Assembly (NCBI GenBank): GCA_002221725.1 | Contig: NJFT01000273.1 | Location: 1-49,515, forward strand | Direction of reading: 5' to 3' | DNA: 49,515 nucleotides | From: Scedosporium boydii | Lineage: Eukaryota; Ascomycota; Sordariomycetes; Microascales; Microascaceae | Part shown: piece by piece, positions 9,333 through 20,439 of the stretch | How positions within the stretch are numbered: position 1 is the first letter of the stretch | Layout of the letters: every line of letters starts with the position of its first letter | Position numbers and translations under genes: made by a program | Notes under the pieces: model-generated | The model's input: only the letters and a program-made list of their open reading frames with translations | Told to the model about the DNA's origin: nothing | Databases searched by the model: none

Positions 9333-9969
9333 TTGTCTCTCTATATCGACCTCCTATACAAATAGAAGCAACTGTAGACAATTCCCGAATTCCTCACCCT
9401 CTCGTCTTTCTTCCTTCCTCATGAGCACTACTCCATACTCCCCATTTCCTTCTGCCGCTAAATTGTATCAGCCATCTTATTGAGGCCAACTTTTCGCCAA
9501 GTCGAAAAAACTGTTCAACTAAGGAAACCTATTTCTAAACATGAACAAGGCACAAACAGTCTGAAAGGCCCCAGCCGCGATAACGAGGATCTATTCCTTC
9601 CTAATTGTACTAACAATTACATCAAGAGAGTCGACCCTGAGCTCCAGGCTTAGGTCCTGCATGAATTGGCTCCTGGACCCGGTGATGGGACCGCAAATTT
9701 CAGTATCAGAATAGCCCATGCCTCTAAGGATGCCCTTCATCCCCCTGAACGCCTTGCTCTGGAAAGTGGTGCTAGCAATGGTGAGGCCTAGAAGTTGGCT
9801 CTGGCTTTGGGAGATGTTCATGAATTGGATCACTTTGGAGATCTTGTCAGCCGGCACGATTCATGATGCCATGTTGTACCCGGCTTGACATGTAATACAC
9901 GTAGCAACAGCGCAATCCAACCAAACATGATACTATAGCCTGACATCAACTATCTACTTCCTAAGCCGA
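9333..9969. other. intergenic, one weak minus-strand open frame
   Basis: This 637-bp stretch separates the zinc-cluster gene from the transcription-factor relic. A minus-strand frame at 9857-9591 would encode 88 aa with no motif I recognise; composition is ordinary and there is no supporting neighbour, so I do not call it a gene. Confidence 0.4.
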
Positions 9970-11780
9970 GTGGGGGCATACCTCACGTCAGCCTTTCAAG
10001 AACCAATTATCCCTAGAAATATGCAGCTTCAGGGAGCAAACAGGGCCATTACAAGCCTCTCAACTTCAAACGAGGACACAGACAGCATACCAATTGATCA
10101 TACTACCGCTGAAGGATCAGGACATGTAGTGTACAAGCCATCAAATTCTTTCTTCCCAGGACCCAAGAGGAGTATTTTCTCGGCTTTTTCTAGGAGACAT
10201 ATCACTACCTAATACCACTTATTAATAAAGAAGAGTTTCAAAGATATTCTATCTCTCTTTAAGTAGACACCCTAGATACTAAAAGGAAACCTTCACCCCT
10301 TATTAATATTATCCTGGCCCTTTACATACAATATAGGCTCACCTTCCTCCCTCAAGGAACTAAAACAACTTCATTCCCCCAACTCAATAGCTCTTTTAGA
10401 GACCCACAGGTCACAGGAAAATGGTACTATAGACACTACCAGTCCCTCCTTTCACTAGAAATAGAAAGCCCAACTCTGATAGTCATACAATGCCACATCT
10501 TGTCCAGCATATACCTTTCTTTCACATCTTTCCAGAGCACAGCACATTCCACAGCCTCTCCTACCATCTACACCTCCCAGATTCTCAGCCTACACATTAA
10601 ACCGCCAGCTCATCTGCCTGATGACTAAAAAGAACTCCGTCAAAGAATATAGTGGGGTCTATGTTCCATCGAGACTAAAATATCCCTTAAGCTGGGTCAG
10701 CTGATTGCCACATTGCAGTAGAACACAGCAGTGTCGGCTCCATCAGATAGCATCGAGGCAGCATCATATTTCGGAGCAGTTCTTAGGTCCTACACAGCGG
10801 ACACCACATAGCTCACCTATTCGGTGCAGTTCCAGAAACTAATCCTCACTTCTATTGAAGTATACAGCTTACTCTATATCAAAATCTCTGCAGTTCTCTA
10901 GAAAAGGGGTGCTAAAACGCTTTACAAAGACTTTCCAATCATGGAGCATTACACCAATCTTCTCTCATCTCAGTTAGTCCTTATCCGGAAATAGGTTTCC
11001 CAGATTCCCCAGAGCCTCCTGATTCTCTAACAGAACAATTCCAGCATACCATTCTCAACCAATCATACTCCTTTAAGATTCAAGACAGATGCACTCCTAT
11101 AGCTACAACAACAAGTAGTAATCCTAGAGCTCACATACCACACAATATACATAAACCTCCACCAGCTCTTCCTTACCTTCTCTTCCTCTACATATAATCC
11201 AGAGATAACATATAGTCCTATGATGGAAAGCCACACTACAATGGCCATGAAGCACGCCATGATGCACACACAAGTGCTTCACCAGACTTTAAGTAAAACA
11301 GACATTTTAAATAGTTGGCTCAAGAGCTTCCAGTGCCAGTGGAACGCCACAGTTACCATTATAGGATTTATCATAGCCTATCCACTAGGTCCATCAACAC
11401 CAGTAGCAAGGAAATCTACTGAGAAGGTTATCGAGAATTTTGAAATCTTCAAGGAGAACTTCGCCATGGCGGAAAGCGCTTCAGTGTTGACGAGGAATTT
11501 AGTTGACAAATCGGATCAGTTAGAAAATCGGTTCAGGGACGGGCTCATAGGATTTCCCTCAGCAGCAGCCTCCTTTTCCCAGGAAAATGGGACAACAGAG
11601 CCGAACCAAGCTGGTCTCGTCGTCCCAGAGAGCACGGTGGCAGCCACGGAACCCGGTTATATTTCCCCGGCCGAGGATATACTCGAGTCGAAATTCTACT
11701 CGGATTTCATCGACTGGGCTCTTTCAGTAGATTCGTTTACTAGCTTTGAGCTTTACGGAGACGAGTTTGACCTTCGGTAA
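9970..11780 (+). pseudogene. decayed fungal transcription-factor relic
   Basis: Translated in the plus direction, this stretch keeps recognisable pieces of a fungal_trans regulator separated by many stops and frame changes. Near 10130-10200 there is a VVYKPSNSFFPGPKRSIFSAFSRRHI-type segment. Near 11110 there is a LELTYHTIYINLHQLFLTFSS-type segment. At 11420-11520 lies the usual C-terminal helix pair of such factors (FEIFKENFAMAESA then LTRNLVDKSDQLENRF). The last 190 codons (11220-11780) are still open and normal in composition. From about 9970 to 11400 the plus strand is very poor in G: hand counts of 60-base lines give 4 to 10 G against 15 to 21 C. No zinc cluster is left. It is not functional as a full-length regulator, though the 3' open part could still be transcribed. 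Confidence 0.65.
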
Positions 11781-11892
11781 TCTCTGCACTTTGTATTCTA
11801 TTGGAATTATAACTTTAGTAGCTCAATTCTTCCCGGTTTTGCAGCGGGGGCATCTGGAGCTACCCTGCAATACTATCAAGCATGACGCTTCT

Positions 11893-13067
11893 TTACACTG
11901 AGGCCATCAATAGCTCGGTAATTAAAGCATCGAAAATAAGTGAGCAACTAGAAGCCTCCTCAATAGAATTGAACCCCCCGGGGAGCTCATCTAACCAGCC
12001 ATATAAATCCTCTTCCACCGCCTGCTCCTTCACACAAGACTTGGAGTCTTCCTCGTCCGGCTCAGTAAGCCCAATACACTCGTTAAAGTCTCGACCATAG
12101 CAGTCACTCCTCATCCCTTCAAAGGCCCTTTCCAGCGCCCCTTCCACCCGCTGAGAAAGTCGGCGTGGAAGTCGTACCCCGTGCTATCGCCATTACTCCA
12201 CACGAATGGCTGCTTCGAAGGATCCTCGGGCCAGAGGTACGGGTCGTTGAAAACCCTCGTATCCCATGCTGTCTCGAGATACAGCTGCGGTATCGGCACA
12301 GGGTGGCTGTCCGGACACAACGCACCGTCTCCGTACTCGCCTTCGGGGAAGGCGACGTGGCTCGCATGATCGTCGCTATCCAGGCTGACGCCATCCCAGC
12401 ACGGGGGAAACCACACATAGGTTACTATTCCCCACTCACAGGACTCAAGTGGTAAGTGTTGCGTGACGTTCACCCATCTGGCAGTCCATGTGCTGAGGCA
12501 TTGATGTCCGCCATCCTGATTCCGATTCGTCATTGCAAATCCCATCGTCTCCGGGTCGCCGTAGCGCATGCGAAATCCTAGAGGAAACGGACTGGATAGC
12601 TTTTCGTCGGGCTTCGGCGGCTCAGAGGTTTGGCTGTCAAAGTAGTAGATGCGAGTCCCAGGTCCGAGTCCTTCATGGAGCAAGTGGATGCTGGGGTACG
12701 CGTTTGAAGGAGCCGTTGCGGGCTTGGAAGTAGAGGATGGGAGTCCAGTAGTTTGAGTTGTCCTCGATGTAGTTACAGCTCGTGCAAGTCGAGTGCTCCG
12801 AAGGGTCGAAAGTGGTGGGCATGGAAGGGGAGAAACTATTTCCTCCAACGATTTGGTGGGCATGGTTAGACCCTAGAGTAGCCGGGGAAACAATGCTGAC
12901 GAGAACTTGGCGGTTAGATCTTAGGACGGTAAGAGTGTTTGAAAGGCGTCCTACGGATCAATTCTGTCAAAGACGAGCTGACTGCATCCAACCACAAAGT
13001 TCATGGTCCGGGCGGCCACGCCTGAAATGGGGACAAGAATGCCCAAAACAAACAACGACGTCTTCAT
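11893..13067 (-). pseudogene. DUF1996 secreted protein gene with two frame disruptions
   Basis: Exon 1 (13067-12955) encodes a signal peptide of about 19 residues (MKTSLFVLGILVPISGVAA), then RTMNFVVGCSQLVFDRIDP, the typical start of mature DUF1996 proteins. A 59-bp intron leads to exon 2 (12895-11893). Exon 2 starts IVSPATLGSNHAHQIVGGNSFSP, then carries CTSCNYIEDNSNYWTP, GFRMRYGDP, FPPCWDGVSLDSDDHASHVAFP and WSNGDSTGYDFHADFLSGW, all hallmark DUF1996 blocks. The frame moves by +1 at a CCCC run (about 12692-12695) and back near 12150, before a Cys-rich tail. The two changes cancel, so the full span is 1116 nt, or 371 aa if corrected. The family is secreted, of unknown function, sometimes wall-associated. 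It may be a real pseudogene or carry sequence errors. Confidence 0.72.
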
Positions 13068-13906
13068 CGAAATAACACAGGCACATATACCAGTTAGAAA
13101 CGAATCACTGAGTAAGCCGATGTTAAACTATTCTATGTCATAGATGGAGGAATTCAGTTGCTAAATATCCTCCGGTCTCTTCCCCTATCCATGGGAGGAT
13201 GTTTCGCCATGATAGTTGGAGTCCAAGAGGGTGTGCTTGGCAAGTGGATTTAATATGAAGATTGAATTTTCCCGGTCCTGAACCAGTAGTGAAATGGTTC
13301 AAGCCGCTTCCCCACGACGGGTATTACTGCGTGCACTATATTTCCTCATATAATCCCGCGCGAATCCTTCCGGGATTTACAGGAACAATTACTTCATCGG
13401 TGACAGTTGGACGAGAGTTATGCCACGAGCGACTAACTGGATATCAGGTTCCTGTTCGTTCGAATCTAATCTACGAAGTAGGTCCAGAAGCACCTTCATA
13501 TTTCAGGCTTCCTTTTTCGGCAGGCCTTGTCGAATCTTGAGAAAGTAAGCCGGAGGGTTATGCTTCCAAACAAAAGTCACCCAGTGATGGATAATAAGGA
13601 GGTAGAGCCAATTGGAGAAGCTGAAGATGTCACCATATTCGACGAGCCATGGTTCCTCTCTTCTCAGGGTCGTAGTTGACCCCACCACCAGGGGTAACAC
13701 GAAGAGGTTATTTGCTCATTCCTCGGTGGCTCTCGGCGCTGTGAGCCAATTGTAATCTTCGTCGTGCTGGGGCCTTGCGGAAGGATCTGCAGCCCATTTA
13801 TTTGAAGAAATTCCCCGATCCTGAGTCTGGTTCACCAGCTATACCGACTACTCTTTCCAGCATTTTCCACCTCTCGAAGAATACTGCGAGCAAACGACTG
13901 GCAACG
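13068..13906. other. intergenic, no gene seen
   Basis: These 839 bp hold the upstream regions of the DUF1996 gene and the small membrane protein gene. Short open frames occur on both strands but none has recognisable domains or coding-like continuity. Confidence 0.5.
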
Positions 13907-14215
13907 ATGTCTCAGGTTCAGCCCCAGACCTACGCGGTCGCCGGCCAGCAACAACAACAACAACAACAACAACAACCCGCAGCCCCAAGCAAGGCGTTTA
14001 GCGTGGTCGTAGCCATCCTCGATTTCCTCGTCAAAATCCTCGCGGTTGCGGGCCTTTGGGCCATCTTCGGCATCCTTCTCGCCATCCTAAAGGAGCTCCA
14101 GCATATGAGCGGCAACGACTTTGTCTGGAATGTTCAGTGGTCGGATTGGCGCAACGTCCGCGTGCGTGTGATATCGGACCCGCAGAATCCGATTCTGGTG
14201 AGAAGTACGAATTGA
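13907..14215 (+). CDS. small poly-Q single-pass membrane protein, unknown function
   Basis: Single exon of 102 aa from the ATG at 13907. That start fits better than an upstream non-ATG extension, because a typical fungal CAACG context precedes it. Residues about 13-22 are ten glutamines from a CAA repeat. Residues about 27-58 form one long hydrophobic stretch (FSVVVAILDFLVKILAVAGL and on), long enough for one or two membrane passes. A short polar tail rich in W, N and R follows. I do not recognise a family. The glutamine repeat is unstable DNA, so its length may vary between strains. Confidence 0.55.
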   Translation: MSQVQPQTYAVAGQQQQQQQQQQPAAPSKAFSVVVAILDFLVKILAVAGLWAIFGILLAILKELQHMSGNDFVWNVQWSDWRNVRVRVISDPQNPILVRSTN

Positions 14216-14553
14216 GCGTCCGGGACTGTCTTTATTGTCCGGAGGAGAATAATGGGCTGTTGAAAACCGATGCCCTTGGCTTCTGGGCTGGGGTTTAGAG
14301 AGATGGACATGAATGTTGGCTTTAATCCTCCCTGCGACATTTATAATAGTGGCCAATTATCTTGAAGCAGTCACGGAGGGAGTTTTGGGAATTTCCATAA
14401 TATTTCTCGGGCATTGATTGCGGTTTCGACTAATAAAGAAAGCGATATTCCTATGATTCTGTTTCATAGTACGCATTTGCGGTTCTAAATACAAACGATA
14501 CCCACACCAGGCCAACTGCCTCCTTTGCCTATCCCTTCGTAACCCCCCAGCCA
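14216..14553. other. convergent 3' flanks
   Basis: This 338-bp gap lies between two convergent genes. It contains only short frames without features and presumably carries both 3' untranslated regions. Confidence 0.5.
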
Positions 14554-15117
14554 TTATCCGAGAACCTTGAACCTAGGTCCAGTCACACCAATGTCCCAGC
14601 GAACTTCGACACGATCCCCAACACCAACGTACTCGACCCCGATATGCTGTCCAGTGGGGCAAGGAATGGTAGGCCACCCCTGATAGGCCTGGACCCAGGT
14701 AGCATTCCCGGGCTTGGGCACCACGACGCGACCGACATGATTATCACGGCTCAGGATCGATGCGAAGCCCGAGACCTGTTGAAGGTTCGCAGGCGGGTCC
14801 GAGTAGGTGAAGACGTCAAGTGTCTGGGTGCCGGTGGAGACGTCCCGGTCCCAGAGCTCGAAGATGAGTTCGCAAGTCTTGCCTTGGGTGCTCGCGTCAA
14901 AGTCGAACGTCACGATCGTCGAGGTCTCGTCGGCGGGGTTGCCGTTCTTGACGATGAGGAGCTGGTCTTGAGGGTCTTGAACGATGGTGCCGGTTTGGAT
15001 CCAGCGGCGGTAGGTCCCCGCAGGGTAGATGATGTCGTCGATTATCTGACGTTCATTGACGGCGAGTGCGGCGAGCACGAGAGCCGCAGTGCAGGCAAGG
15101 AAAGCGAGGAGCTTCAT
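14554..15117 (-). CDS. secreted But2-like protein
   Basis: Single exon, 187 aa. Residues 1-19 form a clear signal peptide (MKLLAFLACTAALVLAALA). The mature part is a beta-rich module with STIVTFDFDASTQGKTCELIFEL in its middle, the pattern of the fungal But2 C-terminal domain found in secreted and wall-linked proteins. Two cysteines (in GKTCELIF and TIPCPTG) could form a disulfide. There is one N-glycosylation-type site (NAT). No GPI-anchor tail is visible. Function in the wall or apoplast is a family-level guess; the assignment rests on the short motif and overall architecture. Confidence 0.65.
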   Translation of the reverse strand: MKLLAFLACTAALVLAALAVNERQIIDDIIYPAGTYRRWIQTGTIVQDPQDQLLIVKNGNPADETSTIVTFDFDASTQGKTCELIFELWDRDVSTGTQTLDVFTYSDPPANLQQVSGFASILSRDNHVGRVVVPKPGNATWVQAYQGWPTIPCPTGQHIGVEYVGVGDRVEVRWDIGVTGPRFKVLG

Positions 15118-16586
15118 TTTTCTTGTCTTTTGCTGTTATTGTTCGGCGGTAATTCCTGGAGAGGAGAGGCAGGACTTGGATGGCTCGAGTTTTGCTTGAA
15201 CAAGGACAACGTTGGGATCAGGGTGAGGTTTGTGTTGGGACAGAGAAAAAAGGACCAAGTGAAGGTTAGCGTCTTATCTTTTTATACATCAGAGGAGCAT
15301 CTCCATGCCTCTATCTACGTCATGAGCCGATCGTTGAACACGAGAAGAGACCAAAGACATGATCGTATTCACGACTCATGACGGCAGGTCATTACACCGA
15401 GTTCTTATTCATGTCTATCCAAGGATGGAGACAGCCAATGTTCCTGACCCGGCTATTGGTCAAGACTCTATGCCGATCCTCGTATGCTTACAGTGGGCGG
15501 AGCAGTGTCTTTGCGTCAAGCATACGTCTTCCCGTGACCGAAAATTCCTAGACAAACGTGGGAATCAACTGGTGATCATCGAAAAGCTGTCAGCCCTACC
15601 TAATAGGAGCATCCAGCTATCCAAGTTCTTTTGACCAAGCTTACGTGGCGAGCTGGGATCATCTCGCCCAGGAAGAGTCGAAGGGAGACGGACCAAGTTT
15701 CCAGCTTAGGTGATATTCATGAATGCCTGGTTTGATATTCACCCGTTTGCTTTTCTGAGTCTGCCTGCTCACAGTGATTGGTCGCCCTGGCCCATGCCCA
15801 ACCATGTACATTGTCGATGGTGTTTGGCTGGAATGAGACCTGCACGGCAGTTTGTTGCTAATTTTGGAGACAAAAGATGCCTGCATCTGGTAAACCGTCC
15901 GAGGAGATGTAGGCCAAGAAAAACCGTCCATGCACCAACGTCGTTCTTCAAGGGAATACGACCTGTCCTGCTTGAAGCCGGCCATCTTGGCGATCTGATC
16001 CTCCAAAGGTGGGTAGTGATCGACCCCACCAACGATTCTCGCCAACCTGCTATTTCCCGAAGTAGTGTAATATCACCCATAGACGCCTAATTGCTACCAC
16101 CTGACGGTAATGGGAGGGAACAAATATTGATGCTCAATAGTTGGTGTGTCGATCATCGACAGCTTTCTGGCCAAGACAGGTTTCAAACCTTCCCAATTGT
16201 ATCTCTTCCTACGGTATAATTTCAAAGAAATTATACGCCGCCTTACTTCGAAATATTGAAAGAAGATTGTCGCGTCCAACTTCCCTCTCCATCTCCAAGA
16301 AGAATCTCCTCGACGAGACGGTCGGGATCAGGTTACATAATATTCCTGGTGGAAGGGAAGTCGCGACTGGTCAAGGTCCAGCATTTTTATCACGTGCCAC
16401 GAAGGCGGGAAACTGTAACTATCAATTCATGACTAATCTTAAGTTGAGCACCATCTCCACTCATTCTAGGCTCCACACGACACTACCCCGCCCGAAGCTT
16501 CCAAACACTGAAAAACAAACGCTGGAACGGCCATCGAGAAGAGCCGCTTAAGACCCGGCGGCGCGGAGTTTCTCCTCCATGGCACC
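15118..16586. other. intergenic, no convincing gene
   Basis: This 1.47-kb stretch contains overlapping open frames on both strands between 15659 and 16080. They mirror each other, lack motifs and have no clear splice partners. The last 500 bp would be the promoter of the following plus-strand gene. Confidence 0.45.
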
Positions 16587-17922
16587 ATGGCAGAAGTAAT
16601 CGGCGTCACCTCGGGCCTAATCACTTTAGTGGGATTCTCGTTCAAAGCCAGCGAGTCGCTGCTCGAAGCGATACGGAGCTTCCGCACGCAGCAGGATGCC
16701 GTTCGCCAACTCGGGGAAGAGCTCGAGGCCTTCCGCGGGGTCCTGGAATCGCTGCAGAATGCCTTGAACGTCTCGAAGATCGACTTGCCCGCGCTCGAGC
16801 TGCCGATTCTTCGATGCGGGAGGGCGTGTCAGGAGTTCGAGGGGCTCGTGGCGAAATGCGTGGCGGCGAGTAAAGGGTCGCGGATGGGCATCAGAAGCTG
16901 GACGAAGCTGCGATATCTCGGCGGGGACATTGATAATTTCAGGCGGATGCTAGCTGGGTACAAAGCTACGATCTCTATTGCTCTTGGAGAAGCTACCCTG
17001 TAAGTTTTTGAACTTAGCCCACCCAGGTCGCATGGCATGGTAGATATAATTAGATTTGAAATGACGCTAAAGCAACGTGTGCAGACGCAGTGCGACCGTC
17101 GTTTCGAGACACGTTGTCACCGAGTACAAGGATCTGGTAGAGGCCACGACGGAAAACTTGGAGGTCCATCTCGAGGACATCGATGATCGCCTACAAGTGC
17201 TCTCAGCGAATCCCACGAGAGCCTCCGAAGACGATGTCGAACTGCAGCGGACCCAAGAGGAACGCGAAAGCACGAAGCGCTGCCTCGAAATCTGCGCGAC
17301 CGTTTTCACGCAGCTCGAAAAGATTCAGCTCCAGATCCCGCGGAGTAGCGACTCCTCCAGCAGTAGCTCATCTCACGGACGTGTGAGTGCCAGGGCGGGC
17401 GAAATCACCTTGACTGCCCTAGAAGGATGCAGAAATACAATGGCCGAGGCAACGACCCAATTAGAGAACCACTTCAACTTCCTCAGCAACCGGCTGCAAA
17501 GTCTCGCCCTCCAGGCACGAGATAAATCCGAGGAGATCGAGTTCCAAAGAGCCCAGGAGGAGATGGTAAGCATAAGGCAATGCTTGACCATATGTACCCG
17601 GGCGGCCGAAGAAGCGGCTAAGCACCGCGTCAATACCGTCGAGGATGTATCTGCAGCAGATGACAGCCACCAAGTCATTGTTGCAACCCTGGGAGACTTG
17701 ATTTCCATGAGAAAGGTCAAGGCCGGAGACCGGGCGGAACAGTGGCTAGGGCAGATGTCGGATAGGTCACTCCAGCGACTCTCAGCTGACCGCCTTTCAG
17801 CGGCGGCGAGTAGGACAAGGATGACAGGCGAGTCACAGGAGAGTTCTGCGAGCGATACGAAGTTTGTTGGCCGCTACGGAACCGGACGGCCCCTGGCGAC
17901 ACCCAAGCGGCCCGACGCTTAG
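16587..17922 (+). CDS. stand-alone fungal STAND N-terminal-type (PigL_N-like) helical protein
   Basis: Two exons, 16587-16999 and 17085-17922 (85-bp intron, GTAAGT/GCAG), giving 416 aa. Residues 1-135 match the helical N-terminal domain seen on fungal STAND/NLR-like proteins: MAEVIGVTSGLITLVGFSFKASESLLEAI, then a GELEAFRGVLESLQ-type helix and the paired FRRMLAGYKATISIALGEATLR. After it come two related helical units, one with ELQRTQEERESTKRCLEICA and one with EFQRAQEEMVSIRQCLTICT, so the middle is an internal duplication. A serine run (about 12 residues) separates them. There is no NACHT/NB-ARC P-loop and no repeat domain. Such modules act in fungal self-recognition or cell-death signalling; a role as adaptor is inference. 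Frame and splice are clean. Confidence 0.75.
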
Positions 17923-19187
17923 TGGAGAAGGAATCCTGTATTATACTTTACATGCTTTACGAAAGGTACGGGGTTTTACCACGAAACAAAATGAAAGAGA
18001 ATTGTAACGAATACATGTATGTATACAAAGGTACTACACGAAACTGCGTATACTGGTTTGGGGCGGAGACGTCCTCAGCGAAGCAGGGATCAAACCAACA
18101 CACACGCATACAAATATAAACACGAGTTACAATAGCTAATAGTCAATCCATATTCTAATGAAGGGGTGAGGCTCAACTGACCCCTCGTAATCCTACCTTC
18201 TAAGAACTTAAAACTTGTAGTACTAACCCTCCCTCCCCCCCTTTTTAAAATGAATCTTGATACCACACGTAGACTGGGGGTCTCTCCTACCACGGAACAC
18301 CAACGCAATCTTCGAAGGAAACTATGGCAGGGGGAAGCTATGACCGAAGTATTTTCCATTTTTTTTTTTTATTTTTTTAAACTGTTGGAGAGGAGGGGAC
18401 AAGTATCTTGACCCAGGTACGGCCATGCCGCCGCCAATGTAACGGACTCGCCGCAGGATCCGAAAGGGACCAGGATAACCCAGGGTACATCAGCGAGCAA
18501 GTAAAATAATTAAAGAAGAAGAAATCATTAAAATCAATATTGAAAACGGAACGGGTGAGGAGAAAAGGGATTAAAATGCCGCAGGGTAGAAACAGGGTCT
18601 GGGAGAGTGCATAGAAAACACCTGGCTGGAAATTCAGTCTTCACTGCACTTGAAGGTTGTTGATAGGCTTCGGCTTCGGTCAGCATGTTGACCGCCCAGC
18701 TCTCCAAGCCCCGATAATTTAGGATGGGTGCAGGGTGCAAGGACGCGCTGCGTGCTTCTCAAATCGTACCATTGTAGGGATGGTGCCTTGTTTGAGCGCA
18801 GGGACTGCATTGAAACGGGCTTTTGCGTTTATGTTTATCGCTTATTATGTCGTAGAAACCTTACAGCACGCGCTCCAAATGTCTCTTATCGACTTTAAAC
18901 ATTTATTCTTATTTTGTTTTATTCTGTTTTTTCCCGTTCCCATGCCCCCAAGAAGGAAAGATGAAGACGCATTTTGTAAACACACGAGAAGCCAGTCAAG
19001 AAGCCCGACTTCTACCTCGGCAGAGTCCAAAAGCTAGCGAATCATCGTCAAAAGACTCGGCTCCGCAGTCGCCGAGAGAGGGGGCGATGGGGCATCCCGG
19101 CTCTTTTTTAAAGCAGCATCGGGCATCGTGCATCCAAAATCCCAATATTGATGCGACGATAGGTGGGAATTGCCAAAGGTAGTAATC
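17923..19187. other. intergenic, no gene seen
   Basis: These 1.27 kb contain a T-rich tract near 18359-18379 and scattered short frames. It lies between two plus-strand genes and probably holds a terminator region and the hydrolase promoter. Confidence 0.5.
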
Positions 19188-20439
19188 ATGGTTGTGAGAG
19201 TCTCATTCTCTGGGGTTCGAATTGTCTTTAGTAGTGCCCTTCTCTTCGGCTTCGGGGCCTTCGTCCGGGGATACCTTCGCCACTCTGAGTTGGCGAAGGC
19301 CTTGACCGCCTCTGAAAACCAACTTCCGGGGGACGGCGCCGCTACCTATCCACAGGATGCGATACCTGGCGGTCGAAATGTAGAGACCCCCTATGGAACT
19401 ATTCGGGTCTACGAATGGGGACCCGAAGATGGAGAGAAGGTCCTGCTCCTCCATGGAGTGTCTGCTCCCGCCTTGACTGTGAGCGGCTTAGCCGATGAAC
19501 TGGCTCTGAGGGGATTCCGGGTCCTGATGTTTGGTACGTTAGAAACAGACTTGTTTGTGTCAATCAAGAATGGATGCATAGATGTTAATTCCCCCAGACC
19601 TTTTCGGCCGCGGATACTCCGAAAATCCCGCTGGACATGACCATGACATCCGCCTCTATACAACCCAGATCCTGCTCGCCCTCGCCTCCTCGCCCCTTCC
19701 TTGGCTGGGAAGCGAGTCTTTCCATTTAATAGGCTACTCGTTCGGCGGCGGGCTCTCGGCGGCCTTTGCGCGGTTCTTCCCGGCCACCATCAAGTCCTTG
19801 ACGTTGATTGCGCCTGGCGGACTTCTCAGACAGACCACCACGGATTGGAAGCAGAGGCTTCTCTATTCGAGAGGGCTTTTCCCGCAACGCCTGCTGCAAT
19901 ATATAGTCAGGAGGCGCTTAGCGCCGCCGAACGACCCGACGAGACCCAAGTCTTCAAACCTATCCGAGCCATCTATAACAGTACCGGCCATGCGTGGCGG
20001 GCACGACACAACGGGCGGGGATAGCTTCGACGGCGCAGGAATTTCCAGGTTCCTACCGACGGTGACCGTGGAGCAGACGATGGCGTGGCAGGTTTCTCAG
20101 CATCGAGGATTCGTCCCCGCCTTCATGAGTAGCATGCGCCACGGGCCAATCTTTGAGCAATACGAGCTGTGGTCCGCGCTCGCCGGGAAGCTCAGATCCC
20201 GGAAGCTAGAATCGGAACAGGGAAGAGTCTCGCCACTTCGCGGTGGTAAGGTCCTGTTTGTCCTTGGCCAGCTGGATCCGGTGATTAAGGAGGAGGAACT
20301 ACGGGCGGATGCGAACGTAGTGTTAGGAGATGACTTGGTGGAGTATCTTGTGATGAACGCCGGTCACGAACTTGTCATGACGAAGGTCCATGAAATTACA
20401 ACGTCGCTTGTAGGCTTTTGGAATGGCCAAGGTATCTAG
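19188..20439 (+). CDS. alpha/beta hydrolase with N-terminal membrane anchor
   Basis: Two exons, 19188-19533 and 19598-20439 (64-bp intron, GTACGT donor, CCCCAG acceptor), giving 395 aa. Residues about 6-29 are hydrophobic and may anchor the protein. The fold is shown by VLLLHGVSAPA (oxyanion-hole strand, residues 85-95), DLFGRGYS (116-123), the nucleophile elbow GYSFGG with Ser163, a late strand VLFVLGQLDPVI supplying the acid, and NAGHELV with the catalytic histidine. It resembles the serine-hydrolase/lipase-like group; substrate unknown. Its divergent and downstream neighbours give no clear pathway. The start at 19188 is the first ATG of the open frame. Confidence 0.82.

Noticed and set aside
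13907..13980. CRISPR-like or tandem repeat array
   Set aside because: The only repetition is the CAA codon run; no spaced repeats are present anywhere in the window.
14644..15381. 245-codon plus-strand open frame
   Set aside because: It is antisense to the But2-like gene, which has a signal peptide and a domain pattern; the plus frame has neither.
15659..16090. Overlapping frames of 103-128 codons on both strands
   Set aside because: They overlap each other, lack motifs and splice partners, and have no neighbour support.
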